Below, one piece after another: positions 45,719-58,700 of a stretch of DNA of 64,000 bases. A program made the position numbers and the translations under genes. Below the pieces are notes generated by a model. The model worked only from the letters and a program-made list of their open reading frames with translations, made no database searches and had not been told where the DNA came from. Each line of letters opens with the position of its first letter. Within the stretch, counting starts at the first letter, position 1. This DNA comes from Odontesthes bonariensis (taxonomy: Eukaryota; Chordata; Actinopteri; Atheriniformes; Atherinopsidae), in NCBI RefSeq assembly GCF_027942865.1, contig NC_134525.1, forward strand, positions 31,991,657 through 32,055,656. The letters run 5' to 3'.

Positions 45719-46067
45719 ACCCAACATAGTGGCCTTCCTCATCAGGAAACTCCGAGCGGATGCGCAGGACCACACAGGCTGGAATTACAACCCGGATTCT
45801 GCGTCCCAAGAAGCCCCAGCACCAGCTCACAAAACTGCGACAGGACAGATACCTGTAGCGACTGAACAATTGATTAGATATTAAATTCTGAATGTATCAT
45901 TGTGTGTGTGAAAAAATAATTCTATGCACCAATGGATCATATTCGGTCTGTTTTGTGTCCCCCCCCCCCACCCCATCCCTCGCTGTACAAAAATAAATAA
46001 ATTATTGGAATACAAAGTCAAAACTCTAAACTTCTGTTATTAACTTATCTAACAATGCACAATTTAC

Positions 46068-46846
46068 CGGTGTATTTCTCTGAACTGTAGAGGACCATAG
46101 TCTGCTCTGTATATTTGGCTGGCATTTTGAAGTGAGTAGACATTTAGGCAGACAGGCTCCAATCCAGGATGGTCTACCATGCATGGGAGCTGTTCTTCGA
46201 CCTCCCGAAGTCGTGTAGTAACCTTTTTTAGAATTAGAAACGGTAAGTGACATTTATTAGCAAAATTAGTTGCCGAAAGAAGAGACAAATTATTTTCCAG
46301 TGAGGTGGTGAGAATGTTACCTGTGGTATCTCAAGGCAGCAAATATTCTCCACTTCTGTGGGCATAGTTGCACATTTTCCACAATGGCACCTATGTAAAA
46401 AATGTAGGTGGATATAAACAACATAAAAAGGTATAATGGCTTGTTAGTGTCTAGCTTGTGGCTGTTGAGTAAGTAAACATCAAATGTGCTCTGGAGTAAA
46501 TCAAATATTATTTTTCATACGGTGAACATTTATCTTCAGGAATAAATCATGAGTAATGTGCAACATGATTTACATGGATGTGAAGGCTGCATAGCTCTTT
46601 TTTATGACAAAGATTACTGATATAACTAGACATACAACTACTTCAGCATAGGTAGCTAAGCCCACATGATAATATCTGTAACAACACATAAGCAAAACAA
46701 ACTAAATTAACGGCGAAATACTTAACTAACCATTCAGAGACGTCCTGCTGTAGTCGCTGATTTTCAACTTCTTCAACTTCTTCTCCATCTGGATCAGACT
46801 CTGGGTCAAATTGAAAAGCTTGAACGACTGCTGTTCTACGTGCCAT
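46068..46846 (-). CDS. Kolobok accessory protein, P2X7-C-terminus-like cysteine domain
   Basis: Minus-strand exons 46846-46731 (start MARRTAVVQAFQFDPES, acidic, ending RLQQDVSEW), 46390-46321 (CHCGKCATMPTEVENICCLEI) and 46222-46068 (RLREVEEQLPCMVDHPGLE ... NVYSLQNASQIYRADYG). Phases join correctly. The Cys-rich motif with MPTE, ICC and DHPGLEPVCLN matches the cytoplasmic domain of P2X7 receptors that occurs alone in many fish proteins annotated as P2X purinoceptor 7-like. No transmembrane segment is present. A further exon probably follows from about 45988 leftward (acceptor TTTTTGTACAG), where a run of ten C makes the frame unclear. Its role in transposition is unknown. Confidence 0.7.
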
Positions 46847-48516
46847 AGCGATTCACAACGCATTTGCGCATGGTACCAAGGGCGGAAGTAAGGCCACACC
46901 CCCACCCTCCGCTTTGCCCCGTCTTTCTCCTCCTAATTTGCATTTAAAGCTGCAGGCCCTAAACAGCTCATTCTGAGGATCCTAAGAAAAACTCATTTTG
47001 GGACTGGCTGTAATTCTGCACCAAGGCAGAATGTTGCCTATATACAGTATAATACAGTATAAGGGGACCACTAAAGCCTCTAAAAATATATAAAAGCCTC
47101 CATTTATTTTCATGTCATAGGATCTTTAAGGTTGCTGTAATTAAACCTTTACTTAAAAAACCTACTCTTGATTCAGAGGTGTTGGCTCATTATAGACCTA
47201 TATCCAATCTCCCTTTTATGTCTAAAGTTCTTGAAAAAATAGTTGCAGCTCAGCTTTGTGATCATTTACACAGAAATAATCTGTTTGAAGAGTTTCAGTC
47301 AGGATTCAGAGTGCATCATAGCACAGAAACTGCACTGCTGAAAGTTACCAATGATCTCCTCTTAGCCTCTGATAGCGGACTTGTGTCTGTGCTTGTCCTG
47401 TTGGATCTCAGTGCTGCATTTGATACGGTCGATCACAGTATCTTATTACAGAGACTTGAACATGTTATTGGGATTAAAGGAACTGCATTAGGCTGGTTTA
47501 AGTCATATTTATCTGATAGATTTCAGTTTGTTCTTGTAAATGAAGAATCTTCCTCACACACCAGAGTAAGTCATGGAGTTCCCCAGGGTTCTGTGCTTGG
47601 ACCGATTCTTTTCACTTTATACATGCTTCCATTAGGTAACATTATTAGACAGCATGGCATAAATTTCCATTGCTATGCTGATAATACTCAGCTGTACTTA
47701 TCTATGAAACCAGATGAACCCAATAGGTTGGTCGTACTACAAACACGTCTTAAAGACATAAAGACCTGGATGACTCAGAACTGTCTGCTTCTAAATTCAG
47801 ACAAAACTGAAGTCGTTATCTTTGGACCTGAGCGTTTCAGGGAGAAATTGTCTAGTTATATAGTTACTCTAGATGGTATTTCCTTGGCTTCTAGTTCTAC
47901 AGTGAGGAACCTTGGAGTTATTTTTGACCAGAATTTATCATTTGACTCGCATATAAAACAGGTTTCTAGGACTGCCTTCTTTCACCTTCGTAATATTGTT
48001 AAAATCAGGAACATCTTGTCTCAGAGTGATGCAGAAAAACTAGTCCATGCATTTGTTACTTCAAGATTGGACTACTGTAATTCTTTATTTAAGAGCTGTC
48101 CCACATATTCTCTGAAAAGCCTTCAGTTGATCCAAAATGCTGCAGCCAGAGTTTTGATGAGAACTAACAGCAGAGATCATATTTCTCCAGTTTTAGCTTC
48201 TCTTCATTGGCTCCCTGTTAAATTCAGAATAGAATTTAAGATTCTTCTCCTAACATATAAAGCTCGTAATGACCGAGCTCCATCATATCTTAAAGATCTC
48301 ATTATAAGATATTTTCCTAACAGAGCACTTCGTTCCCAAACTGCAGGTTTACTTGAGGTTCCCAGAGTTTCTAAAAGTAGAATGGGAGGCAGAGCCTTCA
48401 GTTATCAGGCCCCTCTCTTGTGGAATAAGCTGCCAGTAAATGTCCGGGAAGCAGACACCCTTTCCACTTTTAAGACCAGGCTTAAAACTTTCCTTTTTTA
48501 TAAAGCTTATAGTTAG

Positions 48517-49087
48517 GGATGGCTCAGGTGATCCTGAAACATCCCATAGTTAAGCTGCTATAGGCCTAGACTGCTGGGGGGCCTCATCTGTCACACCTTT
48601 CCTCACTTTACTCTCTTTATGTATATGTGACATTATTGTGGTCATTAACTCGTGTTTCCCTGTTCCAACAGATATCCTTTGAATGGTGTTACAGTGCCGC
48701 CGTCGCCGCCGCGGCCCCCTCCCCCCCTTTCTGTCTTCTCAAACCCCAGCTGGTCGAGGCGGATGGCCACCCTTCCTGAGTCTGGTTCTGCCAGAGGTTT
48801 CTTCCTGTTAAAAGGGAGTTGTTTCTCTCCACAGTCGCCTCAGGCACGCTCAGGACGGGAGATTGGACCGAAAAAGAAAAAGTTTTCAGTGCAATCTGTT
48901 GGTTTCCTTAGCTAGGAAATTGTTTTTGAATTGGCTCTATATGAACGAATTGGATTATTTTATGAATAATTATGATTACAATGAATTGAATTCCAATTGG
49001 CTTGAATTGGACGTTATTATCTAAGTGCCTTGAGATGATATTTGTTGTATTTGGCTCTATATAAATAAAAATGAATTGAATTGAATT
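48517..49087 (+). other. L2 3' UTR and tail
   Basis: Non-coding 3' end of the L2, with a GC-rich CCGCCGTCGCCGCCG stretch near 48697 and the final GAATT repeats. Downstream gene signals are absent. Confidence 0.7.
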
Positions 49088-49176
49088 GAATCATGGACTA
49101 CTATCATGGGTACTATCAAGTACTTTCACTGTTTACTTTGTGAGTAATCCATAGACAAACTGAACAAGAATGGACC
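49088..49176 (+). repeat. Partial satellite monomer, left-arm orientation
   Basis: Begins CATGGACTACTATCATGGG and continues through TACTATCAAGTACTTTCACT to GAATGGACCT, the same strand as the 30.4-35.1 kb array and opposite to the right array. It shows that the left array once continued past the hAT/L2 insertions and that the turn-around of the inverted repeat lies between 49176 and 49796. Confidence 0.85.
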
Positions 49177-49212
49177 TTCGCTGATTGGTTAGACTTCGCT
49201 GATTGGTTAGGA

Positions 49213-49435
49213 CAGGGATGTCCAAAGTCGGTCCTCGAGGGCCGCTGTCCGGCAGGTTTTAGATGTTGCCCTGCTTCAACACACCTGATTCAGATCAAGA
49301 CATCATTAACAGGCTTGTGCAGAACTTAACAATCTTTTGAAGAGATCCATTTAATCTGAATCAGTTGTGTGAAGCAGGGCAACATCTAAAACCTGCAGCA
49401 TAGCGGCCCTCGAGGACCGACTTTGGACATCCCTG
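49213..49435. mobile_element. hAT-type MITE, 223 bp, perfect 8-bp target duplication
   Basis: Long inverted termini starting CAGGGATGTCCAAAGTCGG at both ends and an exact GGTTAGGA duplication (49205-49212 and 49436-49443). Left of it CGCTGATTGGTTAG occurs twice in tandem (about 49178-49210). It sits in the turn-around between the two satellite arms. Confidence 0.9.
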
Positions 49436-49443
49436 GGTTAGGA

Positions 49444-49795
49444 GATGCATGATCTCACAAATAAAAGTCCGTAAAAAATATCAAATTCTCAGGGAAAAAA
49501 AGAAAATTAAGGAGGAGAGAAATCATTAAGTGAAGAAACGCGGCTGATTTACTAATTTAAGATATCATTAGTGTTTAAAAATGTGTAGTTTCATAACTTG
49601 ATTGATTTTTAAAGATGCTATGTTTACAGTAAAAGTAATTGCATGAATTGATCTAAAAAATATATATATAATTTGTTGTACAAAGAAATATACTTTTTCA
49701 TTCTTCACATATGGGGGTTTGGGATGTGTAAGATCTTCTGTCAGAAGCCTAGGAGTTTCACAGTTCTGCACAGTATCTTAACTGATCATTAATAT
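49444..49795. other. Turn-around spacer between the satellite arms
   Basis: AT-rich single-copy-looking sequence without coding frame or repeats. Together with the MITE and 49176-49212 it separates the two inverted arrays. Confidence 0.55.
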
Positions 49796-52700
49796 TAGTA
49801 GTAGTAGTCCTCACAAAGCATACAGTAAAAGTACTTGATAGTACTCATGGTAGTAGTCCATGGTGTACTTAGTCCAGCAGTATATGTTTCATGAACTACT
49901 TATGGAAGAAACAGTTTTTATACCACTTCAAAGTTAGACAAATAGGTCCATTCTTGATCAGTTTAAGGGACTTTGTTTATGGATTACTCGGAAAGCATAC
50001 AGTGAAAGTAGTTGATAGTACCCATGGTAGTAGTCCATGGTGTACTTAGTCCAGCAGTTTAGGTTTTATGAACTACTTATGGAAGAAACAGGTTTTATAC
50101 CACTTCAAAGTTTGACAAAATAGGTCCATTCTTGTTCAGTTTGTCTATGGATTACTCTGAAAGTATACAGTGAAAGTACTTGATAGTACTCATGGTAGTA
50201 GTCCATGATGTACTTAGTCCAGCAGTATAGGTTTCATGAACTACTTATGGAAGAAACAGGTTTTATACTTCTTCAAAATTTGACAAAATAGGTCCATTCT
50301 TGTTCAGTTTAAGGGACTTTGTCTATGGATTACATGGAAAGTATACAGTGAAAGTACTTGATAATACCCATGGTAGTAGTCCATGATGTACTTAGTCCAG
50401 CAGCCTAGGTTTCATGAACTACTTATGGAAGAAACAGGTTTTATACTTCTTCAAAGTTAGACAAAATAGGTCCATTCTTGTTCAGTTTGTCTATGGATGA
50501 CTCTGAAAGTATACAGTGAAAGTACTTGATAGTACTCATGGTAGTAGCCCATGATGTACTTAGTCTGGCAGTATTGGTTTCATGAACTACTTATGGAATA
50601 AACAGGTTTTATACCACTTCAAAGTTAAACAAAATAGGTCCATTCTTATTCAGTTTAAGGGACTTTGTCTATGGATAACTTGGAAAGTATACAGTGAAAG
50701 TACTTGATAGTACCCATGGTAGTAGTCCATGGTATACTTAGTCCGGCAGTGTAGGTTTCATGAACTACTTATGGAATAAACAGGTTTTATACCACTTCAA
50801 AGTTTGACAAAATGGGTTGATTCTTGTTCAGTTTGTCTATGGATTACTCTGAAAGTATACAGTGAAAGTACTTGATAGTACCCACGGTAGTAGTCCATGG
50901 TGTACTTAGTCCAGCAGTATAGATTTCATGAACTACTTATGGAAGAAACAGGTTTTATACCACTTCAAAGTTTGACAAAATGGGTTGATTCTTGTTCAGT
51001 TTGTCTATGGATTACTCGGAAAGTATACAGTGAAAGTTATTGATAGTACTCATGGTAGTAGTCCATGATGTACTTAGTCCAGCAGTATAGATTTCATGAA
51101 CTACTTATGGAAGAAACAGGTTTTATACCACATTAAAATTAGACAAAATAGGTCCATTCTTGTTCAGTTTGTCTATGGATTACTCACAAAGTATACAGTG
51201 AAAGTACTTGATAGTACTCATGGTAGTAGTCCATGATGTACTTAGTCCAGCAGCATAGATTTCATGAACTACTTATGGAAGAAACAGGTTTTATACCACA
51301 TCAAAGTTAAACAAAATAGGTCCATTCTTGTTCAGTTTAAGGGAATTTGTCTATGAATTACGCGGAAAGTATACAGTGAAAGTACTTGATAGTACTCATG
51401 GTAGTAGTCCATGATGTACTTAGTCCAGCAGTATAGGTTTCATGAACTACTTATGGAAGAAACAGGTTTTATAATACTTGAAAGTTAGACAAAATAGGTC
51501 CATTCTTGTTCAGTTTGTCTATGGATTACTCTGAAAGTATACAGTGAAAGTACTTGATAGTACTCATGGTAGTAGTCCATGATGTACTTAGTCCAGCAGT
51601 ATAGGTTTCATGAACTACTTATGGAAGAAACAGGTTTTATAATACTTGAAAGTTAGACAAAATAGGTCCATTCTTGTTCAGTTTGTCTATGGATTACTCT
51701 GAAAGTATACAGTGAAAGTACTTGATAGTACTCATGGTAGTAGTCCATGATGTACTTAGTCCAGCAGTATAGGTTTCATGAACTACTTATGGAAGAAACA
51801 GGTTTTATAATACTTGAAAGTTAGACAAAATAGGTCCATTCTTGTTCAGTTTGTCTATGGATTACTCTGAAAGTATACAGTGAAAGTACTTGATAGTACT
51901 CATGGTAGTAGTCCATGATGTACTTAGTCTGGCAGTATAGGTTTCATGAACTACTTATGGAATAAACAGGTTTTATACCACATCAAAGTTAAAGAAAATA
52001 GGTCCATTCTTGTTCAGTTTAAGGGACTTTGTCTATGGATTACTTGGAAAGTATACAGTGAAAGTACTTGATAGTACTCATGGTAGTAGTCCATGGTATA
52101 CTTAGTCCAGCAGTATAGATTTCATGAACTACTTATGGAAGAAACAGGTTTTATACCACTTCAAATTTTGACAAAATAGGTTGATTCTTGTTCAGTTTGT
52201 CTATGGATTACTCTGAAAGTATACAGTGAAAGTACTTGATAGTACCCACGGTAGTAGTCCATGGTGTACTTAGTCCAGCAGTATAGATTTCATGAACTAC
52301 TTATGGAAGAAACAGGTTTTATACCATTTCAAAATTTGACAAAATGGGTTGATTCTTGTTCAGTTTGTCTATGGATTACTCGGAAAGTGTACAGTGAACG
52401 TTATTGATAGTACTCATGGTAGTAGTCCATGATGTACTTAGTCCAGCAGTATAGATTTCATGAACTACTTATGGAAGAAACAGGTTTTATACCACATTAA
52501 AGTTAGACAAAATAGGTCCATTCTTGTTCAGTTTAAGGGACTTTGTCTATGGATTACTTGGAAAGTATACAGTGAAAGTACTTGATAGTACTCATGGTAG
52601 TAGTCCATGGTATACTTAGTCCAGCAGTATAGATTTCATGAACTACTTATGGAAGAAACAGGTTTTATACCACTTCAAATTTTGACAAAATAGGTTGATT

Positions 52701-55700
52701 CTTGTTCAGTTTGTCTATGGATTACTCTGAAAGTATACAGTGAAAGTACTTGATAGTACCCACGGTAGTAGTCCATGGTGTACTTAGTCCAGCAGTATAG
52801 ATTTCATGAACTACTTATGGAAGAAACAGGTTTTATACCATTTCAAAATTTGACAAAATGGGTTGATTCTTGTTCAGTTTGTCTATGGATTACTCGGAAA
52901 GTGTACAGTGAACGTTATTGATAGTACTCATGGTAGTAGTCCATGATGTACTTAGTCCAGCAGTATAGATTTCATGAACTACTTATGGAAGAAACAGGTT
53001 TTATACCACATTAAAGTTAGACAAAATAGGTCCATTCTTGTTCAGTTTAAGGGACTTTGTCTATGGATTACTTGGAAAGTATACAGTGAAAGTACTTGAT
53101 AGTACTCATGGAAGTAGTCCATGGTATACTTAGTCCAGCAGTATAGATTTCATGAACTACTTATGGAAGAAACAGGTTTTATACCACTTCAAATTTTGAC
53201 AAAATAGGTTGATTCTTGTTCAGTTTGTCTATGGATTACTCTGAAAGTATACAGTGAAAGTACTTGATAGTACCCACGGTAGTAGTCCATGGTGTACTTA
53301 GTCCAGCAGTATAGATTTCATGAACTACTTATGGAAGAAACAGGTTTTATACCATTTCAAAATTTGACAAAATGGGTTGATTCTTGTTCAGTTTGTCTAT
53401 GGATTACTCGGAAAGTGTACAGTGAACGTTATTGATAGTACTCATGGTAGTAGTCCATGATGTACTTAGTCCAGCAGTATAGATTTCATGAACTACTTAT
53501 GGAAGAAACAGGTTTTATACCACATTAAAGTTAGACAAAATAGGTCCATTCTTGTTCAGTTTGTCTATGGATTACTCACAAAGTATACAGTGAAAGTACT
53601 TGATAGTACTCATGGTAGTAGTCCATGATGTACTTAGTACAGCAGCATAGATTTCATGAACTACTTATGGAAGAAACAGGTTTTATACCACATCAAAGTT
53701 AAACAAAATAGGTCCATTCTTGTTCAGTTTAAGGGACTTTGTCTATGGATTACTTGGAAAGTATACAGTGAAAATACTTGATAGTACTCATGGTAGTAGT
53801 CCATGATGTACTTAGTCCAGCAGTATAGGTTTCATGAACTACTTATGGAAGAAACAGGTTTTATAATACTTGAAAGTTAGACAAAATAGGTCCATTCTTG
53901 TTCAGTTTGTCTATGGATTACTCTGAAAGTATACAGTGAAAGTACTTGATAGTACTCATGGTAGTAGTCCATGATGTACTTAGTCCAGCAGTATAGGTTT
54001 CATGAACTACTTATGGAAGAAACAGGTTTTATAATACTTGAAAGTTAGACAAAATAGGTCCATTCTTGTTCAGTTTGTCTATGGATTACTCTGAAAGTAT
54101 ACAGTGAAAGTACTTGATAGTACTCATGGTAGTAGTCCATGATGTACTTAGTCTGGCAGTATAGGTTTCATGAACTACTTATGGAATAAACAGGTTTTAT
54201 ACCACATCAAAGTTAAAGAAAATAGGTCCATTCTTGTTCAGTTTAAGGGACTTTGTCTATGGATTACTTGGAAAGTATACAGTGAAAGTACTTGATAGTA
54301 CTCATGGTAGTAGTCCATGGTATACTTAGTCCAGCAGTATAGATTTCATGAACTACTTATGGAAGAAACAGGTTTTATACCACTTCAAATTTTGACAAAA
54401 TAGGTTGATTCTTGTTCAGTTTGTCTATGGATTACTCTGAAAGTATACAGTGAAAGTACTTGATAGTACCCACGGTAGTAGTCCATGGTGTACTTAGTCC
54501 AGCAGTATAGATTTCATGAACTACTTATGGAAGAAACAGGTTTTATACCATTTCAAAATTTGACAAAATGGGTTGATTTTTGTTCAGTTTGTCTATGGAT
54601 TACTCGGAAAGTGTACAGTGAACGTTATTGATAGTACTCATGGTAGTAGTCCATGATGTACTTAGTCCAGCAGTATAGATTTCATGAACTACTTATGGAA
54701 GAAACAGGTTTTATACCACATTAAAGTTAGACAAAATAGGTCCATTCTTGTTCAGTTTAAGGGACTTTGTCTATGGATTACTTGGAAAGTATACAGTGAA
54801 AGTACTTGATAGTACTCATGGTAGTAGTCCATGGTATACTTAGTCCAGCAGTATAGATTTCATGAACTACTTATGGAAGAAACAGGTTTTATACCACTTC
54901 AAATTTTGACAAAATAGGTTGATTCTTGTTCAGTTTGTCTATGGATTACTCTGAAAGTATACAGTGAAAGTACTTGATAGTACCCACGGTAGTAGTCCAT
55001 GGTGTACTTAGTCCAGCAGTATAGATTTCATGAACTACTTATGGAAGAAACAGGTTTTATACCATTTCAAAATTTGACAAAATGGGTTGATTCTTGTTCA
55101 GTTTGTCTATGGATTACTCGGAAAGTGTACAGTGAACGTTATTGATAGTACTCATGGTAGTAGTCCATGATGTACTTAGTCCAGCAGTATAGATTTCATG
55201 AACTACTTATGGAAGAAACAGGTTTTATACCACATTAAAGTTAGACAAAATAGGTCCATTCTTGTTCAGTTTAAGGGACTTTGTCTATGGATTACTTGGA
55301 AAGTATACAGTGAAAGTACTTGATAGTACTCATGGTAGTAGTCCATGGTATACTTAGTCCAGCAGTATAGATTTCATGAACTACTTATGGAAGAAACAGG
55401 TTTTATACCACTTCAAATTTTGACAAAATAGGTTGATTCTTGTTCAGTTTGTCTATGGATTACTCTGAAAGTATACAGTGAAAGTACTTGATAGTACCCA
55501 CGGTAGTAGTCCATGGTGTACTTAGTCCAGCAGTATAGATTTCATGAACTACTTATGGAAGAAACAGGTTTTATACCATTTCAAAATTTGACAAAATGGG
55601 TTGATTCTTGTTCAGTTTGTCTATGGATTACTCGGAAAGTGTACAGTGAACGTTATTGATAGTACTCATGGTAGTAGTCCATGATGTACTTAGTCCAGCA

Positions 55701-58700
55701 GTATAGATTTCATGAACTACTTATGGAAGAAACAGGTTTTATACCACATTAAAGTTAGACAAAATAGGTCCATTCTTGTTCAGTTTGTCTATGGATTACT
55801 CACAAAGTATACAGTGAAAGTACTTGATAGTACTCATGGTAGTAGTCCATGATGTACTTAGTACAGCAGCATAGATTTCATGAACTACTTATGGAAGAAA
55901 CAGGTTTTATACCACATCAAAGTTAAACAAAATAGGTCCATTCTTGTTCAGTTTAAGGGACTTTGTCTATGGATTACTTGGAAAGTATACAGTGAAAATA
56001 CTTGATAGTACTCATGGTAGTAGTCCATGATGTACTTAGTCCAGCAGTATAGGTTTCATGAACTACTTATGGAAGAAACAGGTTTTATAATACTTGAAAG
56101 TTAGACAAAATAGGTCCATTCTTGTTCAGTTTGTCTATGGATTACTCTGAAAGTATACAGTGAAAGTACTTGATAGTACTCATGGTAGTAGTCCATGATG
56201 TACTTAGTCCAGCAGTATAGGTTTCATGAACTACTTATGGAAGAAACAGGTTTTATAATACTTGAAAGTTAGACAAAATAGGTCCATTCTTGTTCAGTTT
56301 GTCTATGGATTACTCTGAAAGTATACAGTGAAAGTACTTGATAGTACTCATGGTAGTAGTCCATGATGTACTTAGTCTGGCAGTATAGGTTTCATGAACT
56401 ACTTATGGAATAAACAGGTTTTATACCACATCAAAGTTAAAGAAAATAGGTCCATTCTTGTTCAGTTTAAGGGACTTTGTCTATGGATTACTTGGAAAGT
56501 ATACAGTGAAAGTACTTGATAGTACTCATGGTAGTAGTCCATGGTATACTTAGTCCAGCAGTATAGATTTCATGAACTACTTATGGAAGAAACAGGTTTT
56601 ATACCACTTCAAATTTTGACAAAATAGGTTGATTCTTGTTCAGTTTGTCTATGGATTACTCTGAAAGTATACAGTGAAAGTACTTGATAGTACCCACGGT
56701 AGTAGTCCATGGTGTACTTAGTCCAGCAGTATAGATTTCATGAACTACTTATGGAAGAAACAGGTTTTATACCATTTCAAAATTTGACAAAATAGGTTGA
56801 TTCTTGTTCAGTTTAAGGGAATTTGTCTATGAATTACGCAGAAAGCATACAGTGAAAGTACTTGATAGTACTCATGGTAGAAGTCCATGATGTACTTAGT
56901 CTAGCAGTATAGGTTTCATGAACTACTTATGGAAGAAACAGGTTTTATAATACTTCAAAATTAGACAAAATAGGTCCATTCTTGTTCAGTTAGTCTATGG
57001 ATTACTCTGAAAGTATACAGTGAAAGTACTTGATAGTGCCCATGGTAGTAGTCCATGATGTACTTAGTCCAGCAGCATAGATTTCATGAACTACTTATGG
57101 AAGAAACAGGTTTTATACCACATCAAAGTTAAACAAAATAGGTCCATTCTTGTTCAGTTTAAGGGACTTTGTCTATGGATTACTTGGAAAGTATACAGTG
57201 AAAATACTTGATAGTACTCATGGTAGTAGTCCATGATGTACTTAGTCCAGCAGTATAGGTTTCATGAACTACTTATGGAAGAAACAGGTTTTATAATACT
57301 TGAAAGTTAGACAAAATAGGTCCATTCTTGTTCAGTTTGTCTATGGATTACTCTGAAAGTATACAGTGAAAGTACTTGATAGTACTCATGGTAGTAGTCC
57401 ATGATGTACATAGTCTGGCAGTATAGGTTTCATGAACTACTTATGGAATAAACAGGTTTTATACCACATCAAAGTTAAAGAAAATAGGTCCATTCTTGTT
57501 CAGTTTAAGGGACTTTGTCTATGGATTACTTGGAAAGTATACAGTGAAAGTACTTGATAGTACTCATGGTAGTAGTCCATGGTATACTTAGTCCAGCAGT
57601 ATAGATTTCATGAACTACTTATGGAAGAAACAGGTTTTATACCACTTCAAAGTTTGACAAAATAGGTTGATTCTTGTTCAGTTTGTCTATGGATTACTCT
57701 GAAAGTATACAGTGAAAGTACTTGATAGTACCCACGGTAGTAGTCCATGGTGTACTTAGTCCAGCAGTATAGATTTCATGAACTACTTATGGAAGAAACA
57801 GGTTTTATACCATTTCAAAATTTGACAAAATAGGTTTATTCTTGTTCAGTTTAAGGGAATTTGTCTATGAATTACGCGGAAAGTATACAGTGAAAGTACT
57901 TGATAGTACTCATGGTAGAAGTCCATGATGTACTTAGTCTAGCAGTATAGGTTTCATGAACTACTTATGGAAGAAACAGGTTTTATAATACTTCAAAATT
58001 AGACAAAATAGGTCCATTCTTGTTCAGTTTGTCTATGGATTACTCACAAAGTATACAGTGAAAGTACTTGATAGTACTCATGGTAGTAGTCCATGATGTA
58101 CTTAGTCTGGCAGTATAGGTTTCATGAACTACTTATGGAAGAAACAGGTTTTATACCACTTCAAAGTTAAACAAAATAGGTCCATTCTTGTTAAGTTTGT
58201 CTATGGATTACTCTGAAAGTATACAGTGAAAGTACTTGATAGTACCTATGGTAGTACTCCATGGTGTACTTAGTCCAGCAGTATATGTTTCATGTACTAC
58301 TTATGGAAGAAACAGGTTTTATATCACTTCAAAGTTATACAAAATAGGTCTATTCTTGTTCAGTTTAATGGACTTTGTCAATCGATTACTCAGAAAGTAT
58401 ACAGTGAAAGTACTTGTTAGTACTTATTGTAATAGTCCATGATGTACTTAGTCCGGCAGTATAGGTTTCATGAACTACTTATGGAAGAAACAGGTTTTAT
58501 ACCACTTCAAAGTTTGACAAAATAGGTTGATTCTTGTTCAGTTTGTCTATGGATTACTCTGAAAGTATACAGTGAAAGTACTTGATAGTACCCATGGTAG
58601 TAGTCCATGGTGTACTTAGTCCAGCAGTATAGATTTCATGAACTACTTATGGAAGAATCAGGTTTTATACCACTTCAAAGTTTGACAAAATAGGTTGATT

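Larger units (their letters stand above)
40556..47125 (+). mobile_element. Autonomous Kolobok DNA transposon, 6.57 kb
   Basis: TTAA duplications (40552-40555 and 47126-47129) flank termini AGGTCCCATGGCATGAAA and, inverted at the right, AGATCCTATGACATGAAA. Removing the element with one TTAA restores the L2 reading frame (PQTFK to VAVIKP). The TTAA target, the THAP domain and the transposase motifs identify Kolobok rather than piggyBac. It has two convergent genes starting near opposite ends: the transposase (+) and a P2X7-like cysteine-domain protein (-). Confidence 0.9.
39379..48516 (+). pseudogene. L2 ORF2 (endonuclease and reverse transcriptase), broken
   Basis: After the deletion junction the endonuclease resumes at [27 protein letters not shown], then (frameshift near 39590) NHTLDLVLTYGI and LSDHFLITFEF. 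Another frameshift near 40036 leads to YKKVLRKARTAYYSS. The RT begins STCVLDPIPTRLFKEV and is cut at PQTFK (40551) by the Kolobok element. It continues at 47130 as [46 protein letters not shown] and the C-terminal domain to 48516. The palm box reads YADN (47674-47685) instead of YADD, replacing a catalytic Asp with Asn. The 47179-48516 part is open for 445 codons. Confidence 0.85.
38471..49087 (+). mobile_element. L2-clade LINE, split by a Kolobok element
   Basis: 5' leader, ORF1 (38535), ORF2 front part to 40551, Kolobok insertion, ORF2 remainder to 48516, and a 3' UTR ending in GAATTGAATTGAATTGAAT, the A-rich short tandem tail of fish L2 elements. Satellite sequence in left-arm orientation resumes directly at 49088, so hAT and L2 together sit inside the left satellite array. 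No clear target duplication for the L2 was found. Confidence 0.8.

Noticed and set aside
40556..47125. piggyBac assignment based on TTAA duplications
   Set aside because: The encoded protein has a THAP domain and Kolobok-type catalytic blocks; no piggyBac transposase motifs are present.
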